DNA from: Paucibacter sp. PLA-PC-4 | Lineage (GTDB): Bacteria; Pseudomonadota; Gammaproteobacteria; Burkholderiales; Burkholderiaceae_C | DNA: 64,000 nucleotides | Reading direction: 5' to 3' | NCBI RefSeq assembly: GCF_026241155.1 | Contig: NZ_JAPFGP010000003.1 | Coordinates: 62,001-126,000, forward strand | Shown: positions 34,155 through 44,362 of the stretch, piece after piece | Position numbering within the stretch: the first letter of the stretch is position 1 | How the letters are laid out: every line of letters begins with the position of its first letter | Translations under genes and position numbers: made by a program | Notes under the pieces: model-generated | Database searches by the model: none | Seen by the model: the letters and a program-made list of their open reading frames with translations, nothing else | What the model was told of the DNA's origin: nothing

Positions 34155-34168
34155 GGGGGCGGACTGTA

Positions 34169-35104
34169 CTACCAGGCCGGTGCCAACTCCGCGAAGCCCT
34201 GCGGGGCCTCGCGCTCGTCCTCGAAGCTGACAATCTCGTAGGCCTCGACATCGGCCAGCAACGCGCGAAGCAGCTTGTTGTTCAGCGCATGGCCGCCCTT
34301 GAACGAGGTGTAGGCGGCCAGCAGCGGATAGCCGGCCACATGCATATCGCCGATCGCGTCGAGGATCTTGTGTTTGACGAACTCATCGTCGTAGCGCAGG
34401 CCTTCGGCATTGAGCACGCGGTAGTCGTCGACGACGATGGCGTTGTCCATCGAGCCGCCCAGGGTCAGGCCGCGCGAGCGCATGGTCTCGATATCGCTGG
34501 TCATGCCGAAGGTGCGGGCCCGCGCGATCTCGCGCTTGTACTGGCCCGAACCCATATCGAACACATACTGCTGGCCGGTGGCCGCGACCGCCGGGTTGTC
34601 GAACTCGATCTGGAAACTCAAGGTGTAGCCGTGGTGTGGCTCCAGCCGAGCCCACATCAGCCGCTTGCCCTCGCCCTGGCGCACCTCGACGGTCTTTTTA
34701 ACGCGCAGAAACTTCTTCGCGGCGTTCTGAAGCTCGATGCCGGCGCTTTGCAGCAGGTAGACATAGCTCGCGGCAGAGCCGTCGAGAATGGGCACCTCGT
34801 CGGCGCTGATGTCGACATACAGGTTGTCAATGCCCAGACCCGCACAGGCCGACAGCAGATGCTCGATGGTCTGTACCTTGGGGGCACCGGGGTCGCCTCC
34901 GGGGCTGACCGTGGTGGCCATGCGGGTGTCGCTCACGGTGTCAGCGCGCACCGGGATGTCTACCGGGGTGTTCAGATCAACACGCCTGAACACGATGCCA
35001 GTGTCGGGCGCAGCAGGGCGCAGCGTCATCTCGACCTTCTGGCCGCTGTGGATGCCGACGCCGACGGCGCGGGTCAGCGACTTCAGAGTTCGTTGCTTGA
35101 GCAT
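34169..35104 (-). CDS. lpxC: UDP-3-O-acyl-N-acetylglucosamine deacetylase
   Basis: 311 residues: [31 protein letters not shown] start, zinc ligand His in [22 protein letters not shown] and the [18 protein letters not shown] zinc/catalytic block, plus [15 protein letters not shown]. LpxC carries out the committed step of lipid A synthesis in the cytoplasm. It is at the end of the dcw region, as in most proteobacteria, but a sensor kinase gene separates it from ftsZ. Confidence 0.97.
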   Translation of the reverse strand: MLKQRTLKSLTRAVGVGIHSGQKVEMTLRPAAPDTGIVFRRVDLNTPVDIPVRADTVSDTRMATTVSPGGDPGAPKVQTIEHLLSACAGLGIDNLYVDISADEVPILDGSAASYVYLLQSAGIELQNAAKKFLRVKKTVEVRQGEGKRLMWARLEPHHGYTLSFQIEFDNPAVAATGQQYVFDMGSGQYKREIARARTFGMTSDIETMRSRGLTLGGSMDNAIVVDDYRVLNAEGLRYDDEFVKHKILDAIGDMHVAGYPLLAAYTSFKGGHALNNKLLRALLADVEAYEIVSFEDEREAPQGFAELAPAW

Positions 35105-35158
35105 GACGCGATTGTCCGTGATTACCCGAAGCCCTGCAGCCGTCAGCCTTTGGGGCGA

Positions 35159-37168
35159 CTACGGGGCGGGCACGGGCTTGCGCTTGACCGGCAGGCGTAG
35201 GCTCAGCTGGGTGCCGTGCCCGGGCCGGCTGTCGACATGGACGCTGCCGCCGAGTCGGTGGGCACGTTTTTGCTGGCTGCGCAGGCCGCGGCCTTTCTGC
35301 GCGGTCTCCAGGTCGAAGCCCTGGCCGTCGTCCTCAACACGGATCTCGACCTTGTTACCCAGATCGCGTGTGGCGATGCGCACGCGCGAGGCGCGAGCAT
35401 GCTTGAGCACATTGTTCAGCGCCTCCTGCAGCAGTCGCAGCACATGCAGCGCATCGGGCGGCTCCAGCCAGTCCAGCGGCGGCAGGTCTTGCACATCCCA
35501 GTCCAGCATCAAGCCGCCGGCCTGCAAGCGCTTGCCCAGGCGGTAGCGCATCGTCGCCAGCAGCGACACCAGATCGTGGCCCACCGGCTCCAGCGAATCG
35601 ATCACCAGGCGCAGATCGTCCACGCATTCGCGCAGCACCTCGACCACTTGGTCCTGCTGCATGCTGCCCTGCTCCACAGCCACCATGGCAGAAAGCAAGG
35701 AGCTGCCCAGGCCGTCGTGCATGTCCTGCATCAGGCGCTGGCGCTCGAGCAGCAAGGCCTGCTGGCGTTCGGACTCACTGAGCCGCTCGTGCTGCGACTG
35801 CAGCTGCGCGCCCTGTTCGGCCAGGCGCTGGGCCAGCAGGCCGTTGGCCTGCTCGACCTGGCCCAGCGCGCCGGTATAGCGCCGCTGCACCGCATAGAGA
35901 AAGCTCGCGACGATCACCAGCGTCGCGAATGGCATTAGGTAGATGTGCTCACTCCAGCCCCAGCCGGCTAGCAGACCCAGATCATGCACACCAAGGCCCA
36001 GCCCCACTGCTAGGCACAGCGCGATCAGGCGCAGCTCGCGACTGCCCTCGCGCAGGGCCACGGCAGCGATGAATGCCGTCCCGACCGCGCCGACCACAGC
36101 ATTGACCATGTGCTGCAGCACCAGCGGGTCGAGCAGATCGATCCACAAAGGCATGGTCAGCACGCTGCTGAGCAGCACGAACCCTCCGAGCAGCCGCTCG
36201 AACAGCGGGAAGCGTCGTTGCGCAAATCGCAGCGCAAACAAAAATGTCAGGGCCATCACCCAAGACATCGAGGCATGGGTCAACCACCAGAACCACTCGA
36301 AGCCCAGACGGGTGCGCGGAAGATCGATGTGATAGTGCAGATTGCGCACCAGCCAGACCACCGAGGCCATCGCAAACAGCAAGTAGGCCGGCTCCTCGCG
36401 TCGGCGCAGCCACAAACTGAACGAGAACAGGCCCAGCACCACCAGGGTCAGCCCGGTGGCCTGCGGCACGCCGATCTGCAGCGCCCAGCGGCGCTTGTAC
36501 AGTGGCTCAAGATCCTCGCGTGCGCCCAGCCAGGCGCTGGAGACGGAGAAGAAGCTGTCCTTGAGCACTGGCGTCGCGACCACGACCTCAATCACCTGGT
36601 TCTTGTGCAGCTCTGTGAAGGCACCCGGAAACACAGCCCACAGTGGCCGCACCCATTGCTCGCGCGCGCCGCTCTGGTTGTCAAACACCGGCCGCCAGCC
36701 GTCCTCGGTGCGTACCAACACCGCCGCTGCGAGGCTGACCAGCTTGGGCATATAAAGCGCGACGCTGGTGGGCCAGCGCCCGTCCGGCGAGGTGTAGCGC
36801 AGCCGGTACCAGCGCATCTGATAGCGCTGGTCCTCGGCCATGCTGCCCCCGGCCTCGCGCTGGCGCACATCGGGCAGCACCACCGGCATCCAGGCCCGCG
36901 GATCGCTGGGCGGCTGCAGATGCGGCGGCAACTTACCGGTGCTGCCATCCATCGCGCGCAGCGCCGCCCACCAATCGTCGAGATCGGCGCGCGACCATTG
37001 CGAGACAGCCAACTGCGCGCCGGTGGCCTGCTCGCCGGCGCTGCGCATCGCTGCATCCGGCAGCCCGCCAGGCGGCTGCGCCTGCAGCGCGCTGGCGCTC
37101 AGCAGCGACAGCAGCAGCAAGGAGCGCAGCCAGCGCCTGGCAAGGTGCGAGATCTTGGACAGCCCCAT
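35159..37168 (-). CDS. 7TMR-DISM sensor histidine kinase (HisKA_3 type)
   Basis: 669 residues. Signal peptide (LARRWLRSLLLLSLLSASALQAQ), a periplasmic 7TMR-DISM extracellular-type beta domain (about 30-200), a seven-helix membrane domain (about 210-400), a coiled coil (AQRLAEQGAQLQSQHERLSES), the phospho-acceptor His in LMQDMHDGLGSSLLSAM, and an ATPase with ALNNVLKHARA, VEDDGQGFD and GRGLRSQQKRAHRLGG. This kinase type usually pairs with a LuxR-type response regulator, which is not encoded next to it. It sits between ftsZ and lpxC, 54 bp before lpxC. Confidence 0.9.
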   Translation of the reverse strand: MGLSKISHLARRWLRSLLLLSLLSASALQAQPPGGLPDAAMRSAGEQATGAQLAVSQWSRADLDDWWAALRAMDGSTGKLPPHLQPPSDPRAWMPVVLPDVRQREAGGSMAEDQRYQMRWYRLRYTSPDGRWPTSVALYMPKLVSLAAAVLVRTEDGWRPVFDNQSGAREQWVRPLWAVFPGAFTELHKNQVIEVVVATPVLKDSFFSVSSAWLGAREDLEPLYKRRWALQIGVPQATGLTLVVLGLFSFSLWLRRREEPAYLLFAMASVVWLVRNLHYHIDLPRTRLGFEWFWWLTHASMSWVMALTFLFALRFAQRRFPLFERLLGGFVLLSSVLTMPLWIDLLDPLVLQHMVNAVVGAVGTAFIAAVALREGSRELRLIALCLAVGLGLGVHDLGLLAGWGWSEHIYLMPFATLVIVASFLYAVQRRYTGALGQVEQANGLLAQRLAEQGAQLQSQHERLSESERQQALLLERQRLMQDMHDGLGSSLLSAMVAVEQGSMQQDQVVEVLRECVDDLRLVIDSLEPVGHDLVSLLATMRYRLGKRLQAGGLMLDWDVQDLPPLDWLEPPDALHVLRLLQEALNNVLKHARASRVRIATRDLGNKVEIRVEDDGQGFDLETAQKGRGLRSQQKRAHRLGGSVHVDSRPGHGTQLSLRLPVKRKPVPAP

Positions 37169-37337
37169 ACGCGCGTGATTATTTTTGCTTCTGGATCTGG
37201 GTATCCAGCCTGTGCAGTCACACCCCCGTGCAACTGCCGTGAGTCTGCCTGCAGAACAGGGCGCTGGCTATTGCTTTGCACCCGCAGACGAGACGACGCT
37301 GTCGCGCCGCCGCCGCACGAGCACGACCGGCAAAAAC

Positions 37338-37387
37338 AAAAGCCCGCCGCGCGGCGAGAAGGAGGTGTCGCCGCCCGACGGGCTTTT
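37338..37387 (-). terminator. Strong Rho-independent terminator after ftsZ
   Basis: Outer stem AAAAGCCCG (37338-37346) / CGGGCTTTT (37379-37387) with an inner stem GCGGCGA (37351-37357) / TCGCCGC (37368-37374). On the minus strand it is followed by a T-rich tract (TTTTGTTTTTG). A second smaller hairpin AAGCGC/GCGCTT lies at 37400-37423, between this and the ftsZ stop. It separates the dcw operon from the sensor kinase gene. Confidence 0.85.
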
Positions 37388-37428
37388 ACTCTTTGAAACA
37401 AGCGCACCCCGAAGGGCGCGCTTGGCGC

Positions 37429-38646
37429 TCAATCGGCCTGCTTGCGCAAAAAGGCCGGGATTTCGATCTCGTCCATGCCGTTGGACGACAGGGCCTCGAC
37501 CTTGGCTGCGGCCGTACGGCCATGACGCCAGACGCTAGGCACGCTCATGCCGGCAAAGTCATTGCCGCCGCCGACCTGACCACCGGCCTGAGGCAGCGTG
37601 ACCTGCTGGTTCAGCACCGGCAGATTGTCGGTCCCGGTGCGCATCTGCACCTGCGGCTGCACCACCGACAGCGGCGCTTGAACGCGCGCACGCGCCGAGG
37701 TAAGGCCCGTGGCGATCACGGTGACGCGCAGCTGGTCGCCCAGGCTTTCGTCATAGGCCGTGCCGTAGATGATGTGCGCATCCTCGGCGGCATAACGCTT
37801 GATCGCGTTCATCGCATTGCGGCTCTCGGCCAGCTTGAACGTGTTGCGGTTGGCTGCGATCAGCACCAGCACGCCGCGCGCGCCGGACAGATCGATACCC
37901 TCCAGCAGCGGGCAGGCCACGGCTGCCTCGGCAGCCTTGGACGCGCGGTCAGGGCCGCTGGCCACCGCCGTGCCCATCATCGCCTTACCGGGCTCGCTCA
38001 TCACGGTCTTGACGTCTTCGAAGTCGACGTTGACCAGGCCCGGCATATGGATGATGTCCGAGATGCCGCCGACCGCGTTCTTCAGTACATCGTTGGCATG
38101 CGCGAAAGCCTGGTCCTGCGTGACGTCGTCGCCCAGCACATCGAGCAGCTTGTCGTTCAAGACGACGATCAGCGAATCGACATTGGCCTCCAGCTCGGCC
38201 AGACCGGAGTCAGCCGCCTTGGAGCGACGGTTGCCCTCGAACTCGAAAGGCTTGGTCACCACGCCAACGGTCAGGATGCCCATTTCCTTGGCGACGCGGG
38301 CGATCACCGGGGCCGCGCCAGTGCCGGTGCCGCCACCCATGCCAGCGGTGATGAACAGCATGTTCGCCCCCTGGATGGAGTCGCGGATGCGTGCCTCGGC
38401 CTCTTCGGCAGCGGCGCGACCCATCTCGGGCTTGGCACCCGCGCCCAGGCCGGAGGTACCCAGTTGCAGCAGTTGGTCAGCCTTGGAGCGGTTGAGGGCC
38501 TGCGCATCGGTATTGGCGCAGATGAACTCCACGCCCTGAACCCCTTGCGCAATCATGTGATCGACCGCATTGCCGCCGCCACCACCTACGCCAATCACCT
38601 TGATTTGGGTGCCTTGGTCAAACTCTTCGATCATCTCGATCGCCAT
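37429..38646 (-). CDS. ftsZ: Cell division GTPase FtsZ
   Basis: 405 residues. Tubulin-type GTP-binding motifs: IKVIGVGGGGGNAVDHM, CANTDAQAL, the GGGTGTGAAPVIA signature, and FKLAESRNAMNAIKRYA. A Gln/Gly-rich variable linker is followed by the conserved C-terminal peptide IEIPAFLRKQAD that binds FtsA. FtsZ forms the cytokinetic ring. Last gene of the dcw cluster, 130 bp after ftsA, and followed by a strong terminator. Confidence 0.99.
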   Translation of the reverse strand: MAIEMIEEFDQGTQIKVIGVGGGGGNAVDHMIAQGVQGVEFICANTDAQALNRSKADQLLQLGTSGLGAGAKPEMGRAAAEEAEARIRDSIQGANMLFITAGMGGGTGTGAAPVIARVAKEMGILTVGVVTKPFEFEGNRRSKAADSGLAELEANVDSLIVVLNDKLLDVLGDDVTQDQAFAHANDVLKNAVGGISDIIHMPGLVNVDFEDVKTVMSEPGKAMMGTAVASGPDRASKAAEAAVACPLLEGIDLSGARGVLVLIAANRNTFKLAESRNAMNAIKRYAAEDAHIIYGTAYDESLGDQLRVTVIATGLTSARARVQAPLSVVQPQVQMRTGTDNLPVLNQQVTLPQAGGQVGGGNDFAGMSVPSVWRHGRTAAAKVEALSSNGMDEIEIPAFLRKQAD

Positions 38647-38694
38647 ATCAAACCTCCTTCAGCAATTGTGCAGTTGCCAATCGTTAAAAACTAC

Positions 38695-38713
38695 AGGGGA
38701 AGCCCCTTTTTTT
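38695..38713 (+). terminator. Plus-strand hairpin with T-tract between ftsA and ftsZ
   Basis: AGGGG (38695-38699), loop AAG, CCCCT (38703-38707), followed by a T7 run to 38713. It has intrinsic-terminator form on the plus strand, antisense to the dcw operon. On the operon strand it would be an A-rich run before a short hairpin, not a terminator, so ftsA-ftsZ read-through is expected. Confidence 0.5.
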
Positions 38714-38776
38714 GAGTCGCTGCCGTTGTTTTCCGACATTTCGACCCGCTTACGCCGTCCCGGGGGCGTCACCCGT

Positions 38777-40006
38777 TCAGAAATTACCCAGAAACCAATC
38801 CTTGGCCCGGCCAATAATGGTCTTGACCGAACCCGCTTGCTGCGCCGCTTTCAAACCCCGAGTGCGCGACATCCGCGCCTCTTCGAGCAATCCCATCACC
38901 GTCGCCGAGCGCGGGTTGGAAACCATGTCGAACAGCGCGCCGCTATAGGTCGGGTTGCCTCGTCGCACCGGCTTCAGGAATATGTCCTCGGCCAACTCGA
39001 CCATGCCCGGCATCACAGCCGAGCCGCCGGTCAAAACAATGCCGGAAGAAAGTAACTCTTCGTATCCGCTCTCACGAATCACCTGGTGAACCAGTGAGAA
39101 AATCTCCTCTACACGGGGTTCAATAACTCCGGCCAATGCTTGCTTGGACAGCATGCGAGGCGCACGGTCGCCCAGGCCGGGTACTTCGACCTGGTCCGCC
39201 GGGTCGGCCAGTAACTGCTTGGCCACCCCGTGCTCGACCTTGATTTCCTCGGCATCCTTGGTCGGCGTGCGCAACGCCATCGCGATATCGCTGGTAATTA
39301 GGTCGCCGGCAATCGGGATCACGGCGGTATGGCGGATCGAGCCGCCGGTGAAGATCGCCACATCGGTAGTTCCTGCACCGATATCGACCAGGGCCACGCC
39401 GAGATCGCGCTCGTCGGACGTCAGCGCGGCTGCACTTGAGGCGCTCGGATTCAGAACCAGCTGATCAACCTCCAAACCACAGCGGCGCACGCATTTGACG
39501 ATGTTTTCCGCCGCGCTCTGGGCCCCGGTCACGATATGAACCTTGACCTCCAGACGGCCACCGCTCATACCAATAGGCTCTTTCACCTCATGGCCGTCGA
39601 TGACGAATTCCTGCGGCTCGACCAGCAGCAAGCGCTGATCGTTGGGAATATTGATGGCCTTGGCGGTTTCCACCACCCGCGCCACATCGACCGGCGTGAC
39701 TTCCTTGTCACGCACGATCACCATGCCGGTCGAGTTTTGGCCGCGGATATGACTGCCGGTAATCCCAGTGAAAACCCGAGAAATCTTGCAGTCGGCCATC
39801 ATCTCGGCCTCTTTCAAGGCCTGCTGGATCGATTGCACGGTAGCGTCGATATTGACGACGACACCGCGTTTGAGACCGTGCGAGGGCGCCACGCCGAGGC
39901 CCGCAATGCGCAGCTCGCCATTGCCCAGCACCTCGGCCACCACCGCCATGATCTTGGCGGTGCCGATATCCAAACCAACGACTAAATCCTTGTATTCCTT
40001 GGCCAT
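38777..40006 (-). CDS. ftsA: Cell division protein FtsA
   Basis: 409 residues, actin-like ATPase: MAKEYKDLVVGLDIGTAKIMAVVAEV phosphate-1 loop, DLGVALVDIGAGTTDVAIFTGG phosphate-2 region, GIVLTGGSAVMPGMVELAEDIF adenosine motif, and a C-terminal amphipathic membrane-targeting helix (KDWFLGNF). It tethers FtsZ to the membrane. It starts 27 bp after ftsQ. Confidence 0.98.
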   Translation of the reverse strand: MAKEYKDLVVGLDIGTAKIMAVVAEVLGNGELRIAGLGVAPSHGLKRGVVVNIDATVQSIQQALKEAEMMADCKISRVFTGITGSHIRGQNSTGMVIVRDKEVTPVDVARVVETAKAINIPNDQRLLLVEPQEFVIDGHEVKEPIGMSGGRLEVKVHIVTGAQSAAENIVKCVRRCGLEVDQLVLNPSASSAAALTSDERDLGVALVDIGAGTTDVAIFTGGSIRHTAVIPIAGDLITSDIAMALRTPTKDAEEIKVEHGVAKQLLADPADQVEVPGLGDRAPRMLSKQALAGVIEPRVEEIFSLVHQVIRESGYEELLSSGIVLTGGSAVMPGMVELAEDIFLKPVRRGNPTYSGALFDMVSNPRSATVMGLLEEARMSRTRGLKAAQQAGSVKTIIGRAKDWFLGNF

Positions 40007-40033
40007 ATGCCCCTCAGCGTATGTTTTCTTGTC

Positions 40034-40861
40034 TCAACGTTTCTTGGCCGCGCCCGTTGCCGGGCTCGGGCTCGTCGATATTCCTTGCAGCCGAACCGCA
40101 TACCCGTCGTGGTGGCGCAGATCGGCGCTCAGTACGGCGGTCTGGTAGCGCGAGCTGATCTGGGTGATGGTGGCGGCGAACTGACCGAAGCGGGCCAGCA
40201 CCTCGGCCTCGCTGCCACGGCCTAGCTCCACCACCGCCCCCTTTTCCAGCGTCAGGCGCCAGGAGCCGCGGCCGGACAGGTCCAGGCGCCGAGCCGACTC
40301 GCCGAGCTTTTGACTCATCGCGTTGAGCTGCTGCCACATGGCCAGCATCGCTACCGAACTGCCACCCGGGCCCGCCAACACCGGCAGTTCCTCATCTTCC
40401 ACGTCGCCCAGATTGGCTTCGAAGACCTCGCCAAAGCTGTTGACCAGCGCCCGCTCGACGCTGGCCTCACTCTGCGCATCGGCACCCTCGGGCTTGGCTT
40501 CCCAATAGGCCGCCGGCCGGTGCTCCTCCAACCGCACCCGCAGCCGGTTCGGCCAGACCCGCTGCACCACCGCCGTGCGCACCCAGGGCACGGCCTGGAA
40601 GGCGCTACTGGCCTGTTGCAGATTCAAGGTCAAGAAAGTGCCCGAGACATGAGGCATCGCATTGGCACGCAGCGAGGCCACGCTGTTGCGCGTCACATCG
40701 CCCTCGACCTGGATATGCCGGATGCCGAAGATGGGCAAGCGCGCCAGTTGATGCAGGGCCAGGGCCAGTCCCGCCAGCACCAGACCGGCCAGCAGCAGCG
40801 CCGACACGCCATTCATCAGGCGGATGTCGGCCGGCAGCAGGGGTTGGGCGGCGGTGCTCAT
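40034..40861 (-). CDS. ftsQ: Cell division protein FtsQ
   Basis: 275 residues: short cytoplasmic N-terminus, one membrane helix (GVSALLLAGLVLAGLALALHQLA), POTRA domain (IRHIQVEGDVTRNSVASLRANA...GTFLTLNLQQASSAFQAVPWVRTAVVQRVWPNRLRVRLEEHRPAAYW), and the FtsQ-specific C-terminal domain. Bitopic inner-membrane divisome protein that recruits FtsL/FtsB. 9 bp after ddl. Confidence 0.95.
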   Translation of the reverse strand: MSTAAQPLLPADIRLMNGVSALLLAGLVLAGLALALHQLARLPIFGIRHIQVEGDVTRNSVASLRANAMPHVSGTFLTLNLQQASSAFQAVPWVRTAVVQRVWPNRLRVRLEEHRPAAYWEAKPEGADAQSEASVERALVNSFGEVFEANLGDVEDEELPVLAGPGGSSVAMLAMWQQLNAMSQKLGESARRLDLSGRGSWRLTLEKGAVVELGRGSEAEVLARFGQFAATITQISSRYQTAVLSADLRHHDGYAVRLQGISTSPSPATGAAKKR

Positions 40862-40870
40862 GGCGATGGG

Positions 40871-41833
40871 TCAGGCCCTGTCCAGCCGGGCCTGGGCCAG
40901 CAGCCACAGGCACAGCTGTTCGTAGGAAATGCCGGCGGCCTGGGCCGATTTGGGCACCAGCGAATGCGAGGTCATGCCCGGCGATGTATTCATCTCCAGC
41001 AGGAAGACCTTGCCGTCGCTGCGGCGCTGCATCAGGTCGGCCCGGCCCCATCCGCGGCAGCCAAGGCTGCGGTAGGCCGCCAGCACCAGCGCGCGGATCT
41101 CCTGCTCCTGGGCCTCGGGCAGCGTGCCGATGTGGTACTGCGTGGTGTCAGTGAAATACTTGTTCTGATAGTCGTAATTGCCTTCGGGCGCCTCGATGCG
41201 TATCACCGGCAGGGCCTGCGCCGTATCGCCCTCACCCAGCACCGGACAGGTCAGCTCCCAGCCGTCGATGAACTCTTCGAACAGCAGCTCGTCGTCGTAG
41301 CGGGCCGACAGCTCCACCGCGGCCTGCATCTGCGAATAGCCCATCACCTTGCTCAGGCCGATGCTGGAGCCCTCGTGCGGCGCCTTGACGAACAGCGGCA
41401 GACCCAGCTCGTCGGGCACGGTGCGCAGGCGCTCGCGCGTCAGTTCGTTCTTTTTCAGCGTCAGCCAGCGCGGCGTCGGCAGGCCATCGGCACGCCAAAG
41501 GCGCTTGGTGGTGATCTTGTCCATCGCGATGGCAGAGGCCATCACGCCGGAGCCGGTGTAGGGGATGGCCAGCATCTCGAGCGCACCCTGCACAGTGCCG
41601 TCCTCGCCGTCGCGGCCATGCAGTGCGACAAAGCAGCGCGCGAAGCCCTCGGCTTTGAGCTCATGCAGGCCGCGCTCGGCCGGGTCGAAGGCATGGGCGT
41701 CAACCCCCTGCGAGCGCAGCGCAGCAAGCACGCCCGGGCCCGACATGGTCAGCGAGACCTCGCGTTCGGCCGAGCTGCCGCCCATCAGTACGGCCACCTT
41801 GCCCAAGCTCTTGGGATCGATGTTCAGATTCAT
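40871..41833 (-). CDS. ddlB: D-alanine--D-alanine ligase
   Basis: 320 residues, ATP-grasp fold: [71 protein letters not shown], and [35 protein letters not shown]. Makes the D-Ala-D-Ala dipeptide for MurF. Overlaps murC by 4 bp. Confidence 0.97.
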   Translation of the reverse strand: MNLNIDPKSLGKVAVLMGGSSAEREVSLTMSGPGVLAALRSQGVDAHAFDPAERGLHELKAEGFARCFVALHGRDGEDGTVQGALEMLAIPYTGSGVMASAIAMDKITTKRLWRADGLPTPRWLTLKKNELTRERLRTVPDELGLPLFVKAPHEGSSIGLSKVMGYSQMQAAVELSARYDDELLFEEFIDGWELTCPVLGEGDTAQALPVIRIEAPEGNYDYQNKYFTDTTQYHIGTLPEAQEQEIRALVLAAYRSLGCRGWGRADLMQRRSDGKVFLLEMNTSPGMTSHSLVPKSAQAAGISYEQLCLWLLAQARLDRA

Positions 41834-43203
41834 TTCACCAGTTCCACAGTTTGCGCAGGCACCGCGCCGATGGAGCCGGCGCCCATCACGATCACGACAT
41901 CGCCGTCGCGGCTTTGCTGGGCGATGGCCTGCGGCAATGCGCGCACATCGGCAAGGAATTGCGCGCCGGCGGCAGCGGCAAGCGCCGCGCCATCGGCCCC
42001 GGCGATCACGCCCTCGCCCGCCGCATAGACTTCGGTCAGCAAAGCCGCATCGGCCTGAGCGATCACACGCACGAAGTCCGCGAAGCAGTCGCGCGTGCGG
42101 GTGTAGCGATGGGGTTGAAACGCCAGCACAAGACGTCGGCCCGGGAATGCACCGCGTGCCGCGCTCAGCACCGCCGCCATCTCGACCGGATGATGACCGT
42201 AGTCGTCGATCAGCGTGAACAGGCCGCCATCGGCAGCGCGCAACTCGCCATAGCGCTCGAAGCGCCGCCCGACGCCGCCAAAAGCCGCCAGCGCCGCGAC
42301 GATGGGCGCGTCGGGCAGCTCCAGCTCCGTGGCCACAGCGATCGCCGCCAAGGCATTCAACACATTGTGGCGGCCGGCCAGGTTCAGGATCACCGGCAGA
42401 TCTGGTGAGCCCTCGCGCTGCACGGTGAAGCGCATCTGGCCCCCGTCCAGCGCCTGCACATCCACCGCGCGCACGGCGTTGTCGGCACCGAAGCCATAGC
42501 GGACCAGCGGCCGCGACAACATCGGCAAAATGGAGCGCACGCCCTCGTCATCGCCACAGACCACGGCCGCCCCATAGAAAGGCATGCGGTGCAGGAACTC
42601 CACAAAGGCCAGCTTCAGCTTCGCGAAGTCGTGGCCATAGGTGTCCATATGGTCTGCATCGATATTGGTCACGACGGCCAGCGTCGGCAGCAGGTGCAGG
42701 AAGGAGGCATCGCTCTCATCGGCCTCGACAACGATGTAGTCGCCTCGACCCAGCTTGGCATTGGCGCCGGCGCTCATCAGCTTGCCGCCGATCACATAGC
42801 TGGGGTCGACACCGGCGGCGCTCAGCACCGCCGTGACCAGCGAGGTGGTCGTGGTCTTGCCGTGCGTGCCGGCGATCGCGATACCCTGCTGGCGGCGCAT
42901 CAGCTCGGCCAGCATCACCGCGCGGTGCACCACCGGCACGCCGGCGGCGCGGGCGGCGATCACCTCAGGGTTGTCGGCCTTGACCGCGGTCGAGGTCACC
43001 AACGCCTGGGCGCCGACGATATGCACGGCGGCGTGACCGATGTGTACCTGAACGCCCATGGCGGCAAGGCGCTGCAGCATCGAGCTATCGCTCTGGTCCG
43101 AGCCGGAAACACGAAAGCCAAGCTGGTGCAGCAACTCGGCGATCGCGCCCATGCCTGCACCACCGATGCCAACGAAGTGGATGTGTTTCAACGCGTGCTT
43201 CAT
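41830..43203 (-). CDS. murC: UDP-N-acetylmuramate--L-alanine ligase
   Basis: 457 residues, Mur ligase: [35 protein letters not shown] loop [39 protein letters not shown], and [14 protein letters not shown]. Adds L-Ala to UDP-MurNAc in the cytoplasm. It follows murG after an 82-bp gap with hairpins and overlaps ddl. Confidence 0.98.
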   Translation of the reverse strand: MKHALKHIHFVGIGGAGMGAIAELLHQLGFRVSGSDQSDSSMLQRLAAMGVQVHIGHAAVHIVGAQALVTSTAVKADNPEVIAARAAGVPVVHRAVMLAELMRRQQGIAIAGTHGKTTTTSLVTAVLSAAGVDPSYVIGGKLMSAGANAKLGRGDYIVVEADESDASFLHLLPTLAVVTNIDADHMDTYGHDFAKLKLAFVEFLHRMPFYGAAVVCGDDEGVRSILPMLSRPLVRYGFGADNAVRAVDVQALDGGQMRFTVQREGSPDLPVILNLAGRHNVLNALAAIAVATELELPDAPIVAALAAFGGVGRRFERYGELRAADGGLFTLIDDYGHHPVEMAAVLSAARGAFPGRRLVLAFQPHRYTRTRDCFADFVRVIAQADAALLTEVYAAGEGVIAGADGAALAAAAGAQFLADVRALPQAIAQQSRDGDVVIVMGAGSIGAVPAQTVELVK

Positions 43204-43216
43204 GTGCGCCCCTCAT

Positions 43217-43250
43217 CCGACGGGTACGTCGGACGATCCCCCAAGGGGAT
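43217..43250. repeat. Two adjacent perfect hairpins between murG and murC
   Basis: CCGACG(GGTA)CGTCGG at 43217-43232 and ATCCCC(CAA)GGGGAT at 43236-43250, with three bases between them. Neither is followed by a T-run. They occupy one of the few real gaps in the dcw operon and may tune mRNA stability or processing. Confidence 0.6.
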
Positions 43251-43285
43251 AACCACGTGCTTGAGACGGCCCTGTGCTGCGCGGC

Positions 43286-44362
43286 TCACTTCACCATCTC
43301 CTCAATCTCATCGGCAACGCGGCTGGCCGCACGCGGCCGCGCCAGCAGCCGCGCCTTCTCGGCCATCGCCACCAAGGCCTCGCGCTCCATGCCCTGCAGC
43401 AGCGCGTGCAACTGCTGCGGATTGAGCTCTTCCTGCGGCAGATGGATGGCCGCACCATGCTGGGCCATGAAGCGGGCGTTGTCGCGCTGGTGCGAGGTGG
43501 TGGCAACCACCAGTGGCACCAGCAGCGCCGGCACGCCGGCAGCACACAGCTCGCTGACCGTCACCGCGCCGGCGCGGCAGATGATCAGATCGGTCTGGGC
43601 CAACTGGGTCGCCATATCATCGATGAAGGGCAACAGGGTCGCGTCGACGCCGGCCGACTGGTAGAGCGCCTGCACAGTGCTGAAATTGGCCTGGCCAGTC
43701 TGATGTGTGACGATGGGGCGCTCGTCCTCGGGCCACAGTGCCAGCGCCTTCGGGATGCAGTCATTGATCGCGCGCGCGCCCAGCGAGCCGCCGACCACCA
43801 GCACGCGCAGCCGCCCGGTGCGGCCGGCAAAGCGCTCGGCCGGCGGCGCAATCGCCTCGATCTCGGCGCGTACCGGGTTGCCGGTGACGACAGCCTTGGG
43901 TGTCGATGCAGCGGCCGAGCCATCGAAGCCAAAGCCGATACGGCGGGCAAAGGGCTTCAGGCTCTGATTGCTCAGCAGCATGGCCGCATCGGCATTGATC
44001 AGCATCAGCGGCTTGCCGCTCAGCCAGGCCATCAGCCCGCCCGGGAAGCAGACATAGCCGCCCATGCCCAGCACCGCGTCGGCGCTGCGCGTGACGAACA
44101 CTTGACGCGACTGCACAAAGGCTTGGACCAGCTTGAACAGACCCTTGACCGTGTGCATTAGGCCCTTGCCGCGCAGACCCGAGAAGGCCAGCCTGTCCAG
44201 CGGGATGCCGGTGGGCGGCACCAGCTGGTTTTCCATGCCGCTCTCGGTGCCGACCCAGCTAACGCTCCAGCCGCGGCGCGCCATCTCGTCGGCGACAGCC
44301 AGTCCCGGGATGATGTGACCACCCGTTCCGGCGGCCATGATGACCAGGTGCTTGGTGCTCAT
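43286..44362 (-). CDS. murG: Undecaprenyl-PP-MurNAc-pentapeptide UDPGlcNAc transferase MurG
   Basis: 358 residues, GT-B glycosyltransferase: [82 protein letters not shown] and [22 protein letters not shown]. Forms lipid II on the cytoplasmic membrane face. The usual Glu/Gln of the NxxxG region is present as IN.DA, typical for this group. Overlaps ftsW by 4 bp. Confidence 0.98.
   Translation of the reverse strand: MSTKHLVIMAAGTGGHIIPGLAVADEMARRGWSVSWVGTESGMENQLVPPTGIPLDRLAFSGLRGKGLMHTVKGLFKLVQAFVQSRQVFVTRSADAVLGMGGYVCFPGGLMAWLSGKPLMLINADAAMLLSNQSLKPFARRIGFGFDGSAAASTPKAVVTGNPVRAEIEAIAPPAERFAGRTGRLRVLVVGGSLGARAINDCIPKALALWPEDERPIVTHQTGQANFSTVQALYQSAGVDATLLPFIDDMATQLAQTDLIICRAGAVTVSELCAAGVPALLVPLVVATTSHQRDNARFMAQHGAAIHLPQEELNPQQLHALLQGMEREALVAMAEKARLLARPRAASRVADEIEEMVK

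Noticed and set aside
40310-42028. 572-residue plus-strand frame opposite ftsQ and ddl
   Set aside because: Antisense shadow without motifs.
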